64,000 nt of DNA, taken from contig NZ_QYUL01000005.1 in the NCBI RefSeq assembly GCF_003590795.1, forward strand, positions 1 to 64,000. Direction: 5' to 3'. The notes under the pieces were generated by a model. That model did not search any database. It saw only the letters and a program-made list of their open reading frames with translations, and was not told the origin of the DNA. Made by a program: the position numbers and the translations under genes. Below, piece after piece: positions 26,601-34,035 of the stretch (its first letter is position 1; the number at the start of each line of letters is the position of its first letter). This stretch comes from Azospirillum cavernae (lineage in GTDB: Bacteria; Pseudomonadota; Alphaproteobacteria; Azospirillales; Azospirillaceae).

Positions 26601-28460
26601 GGCGAAATCGTGGATCCACACCGGCGCCTCGGCCCCGGCGGCGGCGACCTCGTAAGGCTGCTCGGTGATGACCTTCAGGTCCATGTGCTCCAGCATTGGC
26701 AGCACGTCGGACAGCGGGACCGGGCGCCCCTGGTGGTAGATCTTGACGTGGAGTTCGTCCTCTTCCGCTTCCAGCGGGTGGAAGAGGGTGATGCCAAGCC
26801 GCTGTTGCGCGGTCGCCTGCTCAATGCGTTCGATGTCGTGGACCGCCGCCTCGGCGGTGAAATCCTCGCGGTAGCCCGCCGGGAAGGCGTCGGCGTAGCG
26901 GCGCAGCCGAGCGTTGCCGACCTCCTCGCCATGGGCGTCGATCAAGGCGTCGCGCAGATGGTCGCTCCAACCGCGCGCGGCCTGGACCAGCCGGGCTTCC
27001 AACTCGCCGACGTCGGCGGCGGGCGCCCGTCCCGGCTCAGTGCGGATGATGAGGTGCAGCCGCGCCAGGGCGCTTTCGGACAATTGGGTGTGGTAGGAGG
27101 CGCAGGTTCCGTTGAAGCTCGCCTCCAGGATGCGTTGGATTTTCCGGCGCAGATTGGTGTCGTAGCGGTCGCGCGGCACGAAGACCAGGCAGGAGGCGAA
27201 ACGCTGGAACGGATCGACGCGGACGAACAAGGCCAGCCGCTGCCGCTCTTGCAAATGCAGGATACCGAGCGTCGTGTCGTAGAGTTCCGAAACCTGGATT
27301 TGGAACAGCTCGTCGCGCGGGTAGGTTTCCAGGATGTTCAGCAGCGCCTTGCCGTCATGGCCCTGCGGGTCGAACCCGGCGCGGGTCATCACGTCGGCGA
27401 CCTTGCGGCGCAGGAACGGAATCTCGCGCGGGCTGCGGTTGTAGGCGACGGAGGTGAACAGCCCGACGGTCAGCAGGGCGCCAACCACGCGACCATCCTC
27501 GTCAAAGCGCTTGATGAGCAGCGTGTCGAGCGGCACCGCGCGGTGGACGGTGGCCAGCCGGGTTCCCTTCGTCACCAGAAGCGGGCGCGGTTGGTGCAGG
27601 AAGGCGCGGATTTCGGCGGGCAGGGTGGCGGCGTGGCCCTGTTCGTCGAACACGGTGGTTTCCGGGTCGCGCAGCATGCCCAGCCCGCTGCCCTCGACCA
27701 AATCCAGCGAGGGTTCATCCAACGCGCCGTCGCCCGGCGTCACCACATAATAGCGGCTGCCCAGCAGCGTCACGTTGCCCGCGTCAACCCAGGCCATGAA
27801 GTCGGCGGCTTCGGCGGCCTCGACCGGATCCGGGGCCTTGGCCAGATCATGTTGCGACGCGGCGACGCGGGCGCGCATCGGCTCCCAATCCTGAACGGCG
27901 GCGCGGACGTCGGTCAGCACCCGTTCCAAGCCCTCGCGCAGGCGCGCCAGAACCGCCGGATCCGATTGCGGATCAATCGAGCAATGCATGAAGGATTCGT
28001 CGCGCGCGCCGTCTTTCAGATCCGGGGCCTCGCCCGGTTCGACCAAGCGCTCCAGCTTGCCGTCGGCGTCGCGGACCACGCGCACCACCGGATGGATCAC
28101 CAGATGGACGGTGACGCCCTGGCGGTTCAGCTCCGCCGTCACCGAATCGACCAGGAACGGCATGTCGTCGTTGACGATTTCGACCACGGCGCGGTCGGAT
28201 TGCCAGCCATGCTCATCGAGTCGGGGCGAATAGACGCGCACGCGGGCGGCGCCGGTGCGCCGGTGCTGGCCCCATTGCCACATGGCCAGCGCCGCCCCAT
28301 AGAGCTGCTCGGACGTCGCCCGCAGCAAATCGTCGGGGGGAACGTTGGCGTAGAAGCGCTGGACGAATTCTTCCGCCCGTGCGTTCGGAACCCGGCTGCG
28401 CACAAGCTCAGCCAGTTGCTTGCGCATGTCGCCCGCCAGATCCTTGGTCGCCGTCCGCAT
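23619..28460 (-). CDS. gdhB: NAD-specific glutamate dehydrogenase, large (about 180 kDa) type
   Basis: A 1613-residue protein with the length and layout of the large NAD-GDH family: a long N-terminal regulatory region with ACT-like modules, a central GDH catalytic domain (about residues 720-1230), and a C-terminal helical domain. Catalytic-region stretches are VHLRGGKVARGGIRWSDRRE, RTEILGLMKAQMVKNTVIVP, GSKGGFVLKRPP, TVVGVGDMSGDVFGNGML and LWFGGIGTYIKES. It deaminates L-glutamate to 2-oxoglutarate plus ammonium, usually during growth on amino acids, which suits the amine and amino-acid importers nearby. The ATG at 28460 gives family length; AGGAGA lies 11 bases upstream. The gene symbol is by analogy. 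Confidence 0.95.
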   Translation of the reverse strand: MRTATKDLAGDMRKQLAELVRSRVPNARAEEFVQRFYANVPPDDLLRATSEQLYGAALAMWQWGQHRRTGAARVRVYSPRLDEHGWQSDRAVVEIVNDDMPFLVDSVTAELNRQGVTVHLVIHPVVRVVRDADGKLERLVEPGEAPDLKDGARDESFMHCSIDPQSDPAVLARLREGLERVLTDVRAAVQDWEPMRARVAASQHDLAKAPDPVEAAEAADFMAWVDAGNVTLLGSRYYVVTPGDGALDEPSLDLVEGSGLGMLRDPETTVFDEQGHAATLPAEIRAFLHQPRPLLVTKGTRLATVHRAVPLDTLLIKRFDEDGRVVGALLTVGLFTSVAYNRSPREIPFLRRKVADVMTRAGFDPQGHDGKALLNILETYPRDELFQIQVSELYDTTLGILHLQERQRLALFVRVDPFQRFASCLVFVPRDRYDTNLRRKIQRILEASFNGTCASYHTQLSESALARLHLIIRTEPGRAPAADVGELEARLVQAARGWSDHLRDALIDAHGEEVGNARLRRYADAFPAGYREDFTAEAAVHDIERIEQATAQQRLGITLFHPLEAEEDELHVKIYHQGRPVPLSDVLPMLEHMDLKVITEQPYEVAAAGAEAPVWIHDFAARSQTGAAVDCAQVKEIFQEAFAAVWDGRMEDDGFNRLILRAGLTAREVVVLRAYAKFLKQARFAYAQDTVEATLAAHPDTARLIAQLFAARFDPKNRADETPILEAIDAALDAVTNLDDDRILRRFVTLVRATLRTNAYQTLPNGQPKPYLSLKFNSGQIDELPLPRPWVEVFVYSPRMEGVHLRGGKVARGGIRWSDRREDFRTEILGLMKAQMVKNTVIVPVGSKGGFVLKRPPPASAGREAFQAEGVECYKLLMRGLLDLTDNLTADGSVMPPADVVRHDGDDPYLVVAADKGTATFSDIANGVSIDHGFWLGDAFASGGSVGYDHKVMGITARGAWESVKRHFRETGLDIQTTDFTVVGVGDMSGDVFGNGMLLSKHIRLLAAFDHRHIFLDPDPNPAASWAERARLFALPRSSWAEYDRALLSKGGMIVERSLKSVELTPEVRACFGIEATHIAPAELMRRLLTAKVDLLWFGGIGTYIKESGETNAEAGDKATDALRVDGRDIRATVIGEGANLGATQRGRIEAARFGANGQGVRLNTDAIDNSAGVDTSDHEVNIKVLLGDVVARGDMTTKQRDVLMAAMTDEVAGLVLADNYRQSQALTIAQAQGPALLEAQARFIRTLEKAGRLNRAIEYLPSDEDLAERMAERRGLTRPELAVLLAYAKITLYDDLLASDLPDDPAMAGDLLAYFPKPLQDSQGEAIARHRLKREIVATQVTNSLVNRVGPTFVREMMEKTGLGPADVARAYAITREVFGLRDLWTAIDALDNRVPAAAQTALFLETVQLMDRAVAWFLVNAAHPLDMAAEVAAYQPGLVALATGLDRFLDNEEAARLDARVADSVAQGVPDAVARRLAALPILAAAPDLVRIAAKSGRDVAGVASVYFGLGRRFGLEWLRDRASGAKVENHWQKQAVAAIVDDLFAHQSALTLRVLESEAEDSAAVDTWIARRRPLVERVELLLSELRGQPAIDLAMLAVANRQLRGLTTG

Positions 28461-28549
28461 GATGGTGGTGCTCTCCTGTTGTAGAGTTTTGCTGGTAGTA
28501 CCACCGTAACGCTGACAATTCGACGACAAATTAACGACAGTATGTCTGA

Positions 28550-29461
28550 CTAATCGGGCGAAACCGGGTTTGACGGGGCGGGCGCGGTCAGCTCGTCGAC
28601 CAACCGCCGGGCATGCGCCGACAGGTCGTCGAAGCGTCGGGCGCACAGGACCAGCAGGCGCGGCGCCCAGGAATCGGACAAGGAGACGACTTGAATCGCC
28701 GAGGATTCGGCGGCGCGCAGGGCCGCCGTTTCCGGGACGATTCCGATGCCGACGCCGCGTTCCACCACCCGGCACAGCGCGATGGGGCCGCGCACGCGCA
28801 CCCGGAAAGACAGGCTGCGCCCGGCCCGCGCCGCGTGCGCGTTCAAATATTCCTGCAACGCGCTGCCGCTGCTCAAGCCTACAAACGGTTCGTCCAGAAT
28901 GTCGGCGAAGGCCACGCTGGATTGGGCGGCCAGCGGGTGATCCTTCGCCACCACCAGAACCAGCCGGTCGGAACGGAAGGGTCGGATTTCCAACCCGCCG
29001 AGATCGACCATGTCGGCGACGACGCCCAGGTCCGCCAAGCCGGCGGCCACCGCCTCGACAATCGCGTGGCTGGCGCGCTCCTCCAGATCAATGTCGATGT
29101 TGGGGTTGGCGGCGAGGAAGACGGCGAGCGCGTCGGGCAGGAACTCGTTGATCGCGGCGGTGTTGGACAAGAGCCGGACATGGCCCTTCAGCCCCCGGGC
29201 GTACTCGTTCAACTCGCCGCGCATCCGTTCAAGCTGGTGGAGCACCAGCCGGGCGTGATGAACCACGGCGCGCCCCGCCGGGGTCGGTCGCGCGCCGCGC
29301 CGCCCACGCTCCAACAGGGGAATGCCCAGCGCGTCCTCCATTCCCCGGATGCGCGCGCTGGCCGAGGCGAGCGCCATGGCGCTGCGCTCCGCCCCCGCCG
29401 TGATGCTGCCGGTTTCGGCGACGTGCAGGAACAGCCGCAGGTCGGTCAGATCGAAGCGCAA
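28550..29461 (-). CDS. LysR-family transcriptional regulator
   Basis: A 303-residue LysR protein. An N-terminal winged HTH (DLRLFLHVAETGSITAGAER, ALASASARIRGMEDALGIPLLERG) is followed by a LysR_substrate effector domain (VRLLSNTAAINEFLPDALAV onward). The MALASASAR recognition helix is typical of a LysR subgroup often described as LrhA/DsdC-independent, with target unknown. The start is TTG 29461, with GGAGG nine bases upstream; no ATG fits better. A perfect 15-bp stem lies 25 bases upstream of the start. The gene is divergent from the small membrane-protein gene and reads toward gdhB. Confidence 0.88.
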   Translation of the reverse strand: MRFDLTDLRLFLHVAETGSITAGAERSAMALASASARIRGMEDALGIPLLERGRRGARPTPAGRAVVHHARLVLHQLERMRGELNEYARGLKGHVRLLSNTAAINEFLPDALAVFLAANPNIDIDLEERASHAIVEAVAAGLADLGVVADMVDLGGLEIRPFRSDRLVLVVAKDHPLAAQSSVAFADILDEPFVGLSSGSALQEYLNAHAARAGRSLSFRVRVRGPIALCRVVERGVGIGIVPETAALRAAESSAIQVVSLSDSWAPRLLVLCARRFDDLSAHARRLVDELTAPAPSNPVSPD

Positions 29462-29485
29462 GGGCCGCCCCCTCCGATGGACAAG

Positions 29486-29520
29486 GCAGCCAGCCTTCGG
29501 TTGATCCGAAGGCTGGCTGC
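29486..29520. promoter_or_regulatory. perfect 15-bp inverted repeat upstream of the LysR gene
   Basis: GCAGCCAGCCTTCGG (29486-29500), loop TTGAT, CCGAAGGCTGGCTGC (29506-29520). There is no T-run on either side, and it sits between two divergent genes, so a terminator role is unlikely. It may be an operator, or a leader hairpin ahead of the LysR ribosome-binding site. Confidence 0.5.
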
Positions 29521-29604
29521 GTCAAAGCCACATTGTGACCTTTTGCCTCATCGATCAAGCTTCCCACCAACACCCACCAACGATTGCAGGATGGAGATCA
29601 GGCC

Positions 29605-29865
29605 ATGGCTTTGCTGGACAGGGACCACCGGGACGCCGCGAAGGACGCGGACGGGGTTGACCGCCGCTTGCTGGTCGTCGCGGTGGCGCTTGCCGTTCTG
29701 ACCCTGCTGGCGGTTTTGGATCTGGGCCGTCCGGTTCCGGGATCGCTGCCGCCGGTCGAGGTCCGCATCCCGCCGCTGGAGCTGCTGCGGGATCTGCCGC
29801 TGGCGGCCCAGCCGGTCGCGCCGCGCCGTCCATTGGTTGAGGACGACTTGCTGGTCCATGACTGA
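29605..29865 (+). CDS. small single-pass membrane protein, hypothetical
   Basis: An 86-residue protein with one hydrophobic helix (RRLLVVAVALAVLTLLAVLDL, about residues 18-38) between charged ends and a Pro/Leu-rich tail (VEVRIPPLELLRDLPLA). I do not recognise a family. ATG 29605 has a purine-rich GGAG about eight bases upstream; an in-frame TTG at 29584 is possible. It lies between the LysR gene and the acetyltransferase gene. Codon composition is compatible with coding, but an accidental open frame in GC-rich DNA cannot be excluded. Confidence 0.45.
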   Translation: MALLDRDHRDAAKDADGVDRRLLVVAVALAVLTLLAVLDLGRPVPGSLPPVEVRIPPLELLRDLPLAAQPVAPRRPLVEDDLLVHD

Positions 29866-29876
29866 CGCGGGCAGCC

Positions 29877-30413
29877 TCACCGCTCGACGGGCAAACTCTC
29901 GCCGCCGTCGCCCAGCGGGCGTTCCATCAGGACGCCGTCGAGCCAGCGGCCAAACTTGAAGCCCACCGCTGGCAGCACGCCGACATGGCGGAAGCCGCAG
30001 GCGTTGTGCAGGCCGATGGAGCCGTGGTTGGCGCTGTCGCCGATCACGGCGATCATGCGGCGGTATCCGGCGGCCTCGCAGATCTCGATCAGCGGATCCA
30101 TCAACGCCCGACCGACGCCCCGCCGGGCCATTCCGGCATCGACATAGACCGAATTTTCCAGCGTGAAGCGGTATGCGCTGCGCGTCCGATACAGCCCGGC
30201 ATAGGCGTAACCAGCCAATTGACCCTGGCATTCCGCCACCAGATAGGGCAGGCCGCGCGCCAAAATCTCGGCTCGGCGGCGAGCCATCTCGGCCTCGTCG
30301 GGGGCGATTTCCTCAAACGACGCGGTGCCGGTGAGGACATGGTGGCTGTACAGCGCGGTGATCGCCGGAATGTCCTCGTCGCGCGAGGGGCGGATGGTCA
30401 GGGCGAACGTCAC
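29877..30413 (-). CDS. GNAT N-acetyltransferase, phosphinothricin/methionine-derivative acetyltransferase type
   Basis: A 178-residue GNAT enzyme of the Pat/MddA group, which acetylates the amino group of phosphinothricin, methionine sulfoximine or sulfone. Visible features are LTIRPSRDEDIPAITALYSH at the start, SVYVDAGMARRGVGRALMDP (acetyl-CoA loop RRGVGRA), MIAVIGDSANHGSIGLHNAC and GFRHVGVLPAVGFKFGRWLD. The start is GTG 30413, with GGAG nine bases upstream. It starts five bases after the MFS stop, so the two form an operon: a possible modify-and-export detoxification pair. Confidence 0.88.
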   Translation of the reverse strand: MTFALTIRPSRDEDIPAITALYSHHVLTGTASFEEIAPDEAEMARRRAEILARGLPYLVAECQGQLAGYAYAGLYRTRSAYRFTLENSVYVDAGMARRGVGRALMDPLIEICEAAGYRRMIAVIGDSANHGSIGLHNACGFRHVGVLPAVGFKFGRWLDGVLMERPLGDGGESLPVER

Positions 30414-30418
30414 GTCGA

Positions 30419-31672
30419 TCAACTCCGAAGATGAGAGAGGGAAGGGGAGGCGGGGCGGTCGGGGGCGAGCAGGGCGGCGCACAAGGTCGCCGCCACGCCG
30501 CCGATTCCCAGCAGGGCGAAACCCCAACCCCAACCGGATCCGGCAACGAGACTGCCCCCGGATCCGGCGCCGTCCAGCGCCAAACCGACGGCCAGCGGCG
30601 CGACGCCGCCCGCCCCGAAACCAAGGATGGAGCGCACGGCCAGCGCCGCCCCCAGGCTGCCCGGCGGCGTCGCCTCGGTCATCGCGGTGGACAGAACCGG
30701 GGAATCGCCCAGCGCCGAGAAACCATAAAGCGCCGCCATCGGCAGGATCAACCACACCGGCAGAGTCTCCATCCAGCCGATGCTCAGCGAACAGACGGCC
30801 CCCATGGCCGCCATCGCCACCAGCACGGCCCGCCGCCCCAACCGATCAGACGCCCGCCCCATGGTCAGAGACGACAGGCACCCCGACAGATGAATGGCCC
30901 CGGCGATCCACAGGCCCGAGCCAGCCGCGCCGCCCGGCACGGCGAGGACCGCCGTCAGGAAGGCGGGCAACCACGCCCACATGCCCAGCAACTCCCAAGC
31001 GTGGGCGGTGTAGCCAGCGGTCAGCAGGAGGGAGCGGCGATCCGCCAGAAAGCGAAAGGCGTCGCGCAATCCCCCCTGGCGCGCGCCAACGACGCGGTTG
31101 GGCCGTCGGCGCAGTCCCGGCGCGACGATCAGGGCCGCCAGCAGCGGGCCGACGCCGCAGACCAAAAACGCGGCCTCGTAGCCGATCCGCTCGCTGAGAT
31201 CGGCGGCGAGCGCGATGGAGGCGAAATAACCAAGCGACCCGGCCCCCAGCAGCCAGCCGACCGCCGCGCCGCGCCGGTCGGCGGCGACGCCCTGCGCCAC
31301 CAGCATGATCGACGGGGCGTAGGTCCCGCCCTGCGTCAACCCCAGAAGCGCGAACAGCCAAAAGGCGCTGTCGGGCGAGCGGGCGAACAGGGCGAAGGCC
31401 AACCCGGCGGCGGCGGACGCCCAACTCGACCACAAGAACACCCGCTTGGCCCCCAAACTGTCGGCGAACCACGAGGACAGCACCAGGGACAGGGCGTAAC
31501 CGATGTTGAAGCCGGTCTGGATGCCCCCGGCCTCGCCCCCGCTCATGCCCCAGGCGCGCAGCGTCGCGGGCAAGGCCCCGGCGTGGACCATGAAGGCCAG
31601 CGACGCGCCAAAGCGGCTGACGCACAGCGCCATCAGCCAGAGAGGTGCGGAGGAATGGGGGGCGTTCGTCAT
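30419..31672 (-). CDS. MFS transporter
   Basis: A 417-residue major-facilitator protein with about 12 hydrophobic segments. The loop 2-3 motif is ADSLGAKRVFLW, and the loop 8-9 counterpart is GRASDRLGRRAVL. The YALSLVLSSWFADSLGAKR and PSIMLVAQGVAADRRGAAVG stretches recall cyanate/NNP-like efflux carriers, but substrate cannot be assigned. ATG 31672 faces a divergent LysR gene across 75 bases containing a LysR-type box, so it is probably controlled by that regulator. The acetyltransferase gene follows. Confidence 0.88.
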   Translation of the reverse strand: MTNAPHSSAPLWLMALCVSRFGASLAFMVHAGALPATLRAWGMSGGEAGGIQTGFNIGYALSLVLSSWFADSLGAKRVFLWSSWASAAAGLAFALFARSPDSAFWLFALLGLTQGGTYAPSIMLVAQGVAADRRGAAVGWLLGAGSLGYFASIALAADLSERIGYEAAFLVCGVGPLLAALIVAPGLRRRPNRVVGARQGGLRDAFRFLADRRSLLLTAGYTAHAWELLGMWAWLPAFLTAVLAVPGGAAGSGLWIAGAIHLSGCLSSLTMGRASDRLGRRAVLVAMAAMGAVCSLSIGWMETLPVWLILPMAALYGFSALGDSPVLSTAMTEATPPGSLGAALAVRSILGFGAGGVAPLAVGLALDGAGSGGSLVAGSGWGWGFALLGIGGVAATLCAALLAPDRPASPSLSHLRS

Positions 31673-31713
31673 GGCCCCAGAGTCGGCGGGGCGGCTGGAA
31701 AAGGCAAATTTAT

Positions 31714-31730
31714 TGATTTGATCGGAATCA
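31714..31730. promoter_or_regulatory. candidate LysR box between the MFS and LysR genes
   Basis: TGATT-N7-AATCA, an inverted repeat with a T-N11-A core, 17 bases before the LysR start and 41 bases before the MFS start. Placement and form are classic for LysR autoregulation and divergent target control. Confidence 0.5.
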
Positions 31731-31747
31731 TAAGGAAAACTAGCGGC

Positions 31748-32647
31748 ATGCGCGGCGTCAACCTCGATCAGCTTCTGACCTTCGCGATGGTGGTGGAGCA
31801 TAGCGGCTTCACGGAGGCCGCCGCCCGGCTTGGCCTGACCCAACCGGCGGTCAGCATGCAGATCCGCAATCTGGAGGACCGCTTCGGCGTCCGCCTGATT
31901 GAGCGGGTGGGCAAGCGCGCCCTGCCGACCGCCGCCGGTCGCGATCTTCTGCCCTTCGTCCATCGTCTGCGCGACGAGGCGGACGCGGCGGTGGCCCATA
32001 TGATGCGCCACCGCGCCGGGGATTTTGGCCGGGTGCGCATCGGCACCGGGGCAACCGCCTGCATTTATCGCTTGCCGTCGGTTCTGACCGCGCTGCGCGC
32101 CGATCACCCTGGTTTGGAGATCATCGTCGTCACCGGCGACACCCCGGAGATTTTGGACGCGGTGGAGGCTGGAACCCTGGATCTGGCGCTGGTCACGCTG
32201 CCCGCCGCAAGACCCAGCCTGTTCATTGAGCCGGTGTGCGTCGAGACGTTGGTGGCGGTCGACCCCCGGCGAATGGAGCCGGAAGAGGCCAACGACGCCG
32301 TCGATCCGGCGGAGGCCGCCGCCACGCCGCTCATTCTGTATGAGCGGGGCGGCACGATGCGGGCGGTGATCGACGCTTGGTTCGTCGCGGGCGGTTGCCA
32401 ACCGCGCCCGGCGATGGAGCTTGGCAATGTGGAGGCCATCAAGAATCTGGTCGCCGCCGGGCTGGGGCGGTCGATTCTGCCCTCGGTCACGGTGGCGGGC
32501 GATCTGGACCGGGATCGCTTCCGCGCCCGCCCCCTGGTTCCACCCTTGACGCGGAGTCTGGGGTTGGCCCTGCGCCGGGACAAGATGCTGGACGCCGGGG
32601 TTCGGGCGATGGCGGCGGCGATCCGGTCGTTGGAGCCGTCGAGTTGA
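31748..32647 (+). CDS. LysR-family transcriptional regulator
   Basis: A 299-residue LysR protein. The HTH (LDQLLTFAMVVEHSGFTEAA, LTQPAVSMQIRNLEDRFGVR) is followed by an effector domain (RVRIGTGATACIYRLPSVLT onward), and AGLGRSILPSVTV is the usual conserved C-terminal stretch. It is divergent from the MFS-acetyltransferase operon, which it probably regulates through the T-N11-A box at 31714-31730. The inducer is unknown. Confidence 0.9.
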   Translation: MRGVNLDQLLTFAMVVEHSGFTEAAARLGLTQPAVSMQIRNLEDRFGVRLIERVGKRALPTAAGRDLLPFVHRLRDEADAAVAHMMRHRAGDFGRVRIGTGATACIYRLPSVLTALRADHPGLEIIVVTGDTPEILDAVEAGTLDLALVTLPAARPSLFIEPVCVETLVAVDPRRMEPEEANDAVDPAEAAATPLILYERGGTMRAVIDAWFVAGGCQPRPAMELGNVEAIKNLVAAGLGRSILPSVTVAGDLDRDRFRARPLVPPLTRSLGLALRRDKMLDAGVRAMAAAIRSLEPSS

Positions 32648-32739
32648 GGCGATTTTGAGCAGAAAGCCGCCGTGGCGGAGAACAGGACCGGATCAGCGCG
32701 AACATTGTGGGGATTGTGGCCGTTCGGGCGCTCAAACCG

Positions 32740-32768
32740 TTGACAACGCATCCATGCGTGGGTGCAAT
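32740..32768 (+). promoter_or_regulatory. sigma-70-type promoter of the polyamine operon with palindromic spacer
   Basis: TTGACA (32740-32745), 17-base spacer, TGCAAT (32763-32768). The spacer contains a perfect palindrome ACGCAT-CC-ATGCGT (32746-32759), so a repressor bound there would block polymerase. The potF start is 73 bases downstream of the -10. Confidence 0.5.
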
Positions 32769-32841
32769 AGCCCCCGCGTTGGGTACGCCGTGGGGAACGC
32801 GACGCCACCCTGAAAGACAACGAACAGGTCGGGGCATCCTA

Positions 32842-33939
32842 ATGAAAAAATTCGCTCTTAGCCTCCTTGGCGCGGTCGCTGCGGTCGCCATCGCCGGTCC
32901 GGCCATGGCCCAGGCCAAAAAGCCGGTCAACATCTACATCTGGAACGATTATCTGGGTGAAACGACCCTGGCCGACTTCACCAAGGCGTCCGGGGCTGAG
33001 GCGAAGGTCGATCTGTACGACAGCCTGGAGCTGTTGGAGCAGAAGGTGCTGGTCGGCAAGTCCGGCTACGACGTGATCGTCCCGACCGCTGAGCCGACCC
33101 TGTCGCGCCTGATCCAGGCCAAGGTCGTCGGTCCGCTCGACAAGGCCAAGATCCCGAACTTCAAGAATCTCGATCCGAAGGTTCTGAAGCTGCTGGAAAA
33201 CTCCGATCCCGGCAACAAGTTCGCCGTTCCCTATCTGGGCGGCACCGTCGGCATCGCCATCATCCCGGAAAAAATCAAGGCCGTCGCCCCCGACGTGGCC
33301 TTGGATTCCTGGGATCTGATCTTCAAGCCCGACGTGGCCAAGAAGGTCGCGGCCTGCGGCATCACCATCATGGATTCGGCCATCGACGTCATCCCGTCGG
33401 TGCTGAACTATCTCGGCCTCGATCCGAACTCTGAAAAGAAGGAGGATTTGGAGAAGGTCGAAAAGACGCTGATGGCGGTTCGCCCCTACATCAAGCAGTT
33501 CGTCACCGGCCAGAACATCAACATCCTGGCGGGCGGCGACGCCTGCGTCGTCATGGCCTACAACGGCGACGCCATCCAGGGCGCCGCCCGCGCCGCCGAG
33601 GCCAAGAGCGCCAAGGTGGAGTATGTGACGCCGAAGGAAGGCGTTCAGGTCTGGTGGGACACGCTGGCGGTTCCCGCCGACGCCCCCAACAAAGAGGGCG
33701 CTTACCAGTACATCAACTTCATCCTGGATCCGGTGAACACCGCCAAGATCTCCAACACGGTGCGCTACGCCAACGCCGTTCCGGCCTCGTTGGCGGCGGT
33801 TGACGGCGACATCAAGGGCAACCCCGGCATCTTCCTGCCCGACGACAGCAAGGTGAAGCTGTTCTCGCTGAGGCCGGTCAAGCAGGCCACCGACCGCGCC
33901 CGCACCCGCGTGTGGACCAAGGTCAAGACCGGCAAGTAA
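32842..33939 (+). CDS. potF: polyamine (putrescine/spermidine) ABC transporter substrate-binding protein
   Basis: A 365-residue periplasmic polyamine-binding protein of the PotD/PotF family. It has a signal peptide ending AMA-QAKK, then the family N-terminal motif VNIYIWNDYLGETTLADF. Other stretches are YDVIVPTAEPTLSRLIQAKV, FAVPYLGGTVGIAI and MAYNGDAIQGAARAAE near the ligand site. It leads the operon; a hairpin before the next gene probably keeps its mRNA more abundant. Agmatine deiminase downstream points to putrescine or agmatine as ligand, which is inference. Confidence 0.93.
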   Translation: MKKFALSLLGAVAAVAIAGPAMAQAKKPVNIYIWNDYLGETTLADFTKASGAEAKVDLYDSLELLEQKVLVGKSGYDVIVPTAEPTLSRLIQAKVVGPLDKAKIPNFKNLDPKVLKLLENSDPGNKFAVPYLGGTVGIAIIPEKIKAVAPDVALDSWDLIFKPDVAKKVAACGITIMDSAIDVIPSVLNYLGLDPNSEKKEDLEKVEKTLMAVRPYIKQFVTGQNINILAGGDACVVMAYNGDAIQGAARAAEAKSAKVEYVTPKEGVQVWWDTLAVPADAPNKEGAYQYINFILDPVNTAKISNTVRYANAVPASLAAVDGDIKGNPGIFLPDDSKVKLFSLRPVKQATDRARTRVWTKVKTGK

Positions 33940-33970
33940 GCCGCCGCCCCGCCCCTTGTAACGCGCCTTT

Positions 33971-34012
33971 GCGCCCCAGTCGGCCTCCAACGCCGGGGAC
34001 TGGCTGGGGCGC
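33971..34012 (+). other. intercistronic hairpin after potF
   Basis: GCGCCCCAG (33971-33979) pairs with CTGGGGCGC (34004-34012); the inner GTC/GAC can extend it. There is no T-run. This is typical of structures that stabilise binding-protein mRNA relative to the downstream ABC genes. Confidence 0.5.
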
Positions 34013-34035
34013 GTCGCATTGATTGAGGACTCTGG

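Noticed and set aside
23556..28484. 1642-codon plus-strand open frame opposite glutamate dehydrogenase
   Set aside because: Same compositional signature of an antisense shadow; the minus-strand protein is a full-length NAD-GDH.
29548..30231. 227-codon minus-strand frame across the small membrane-protein gene and the acetyltransferase gene
   Set aside because: Arg/Gly-rich shadow of the acetyltransferase in another frame.
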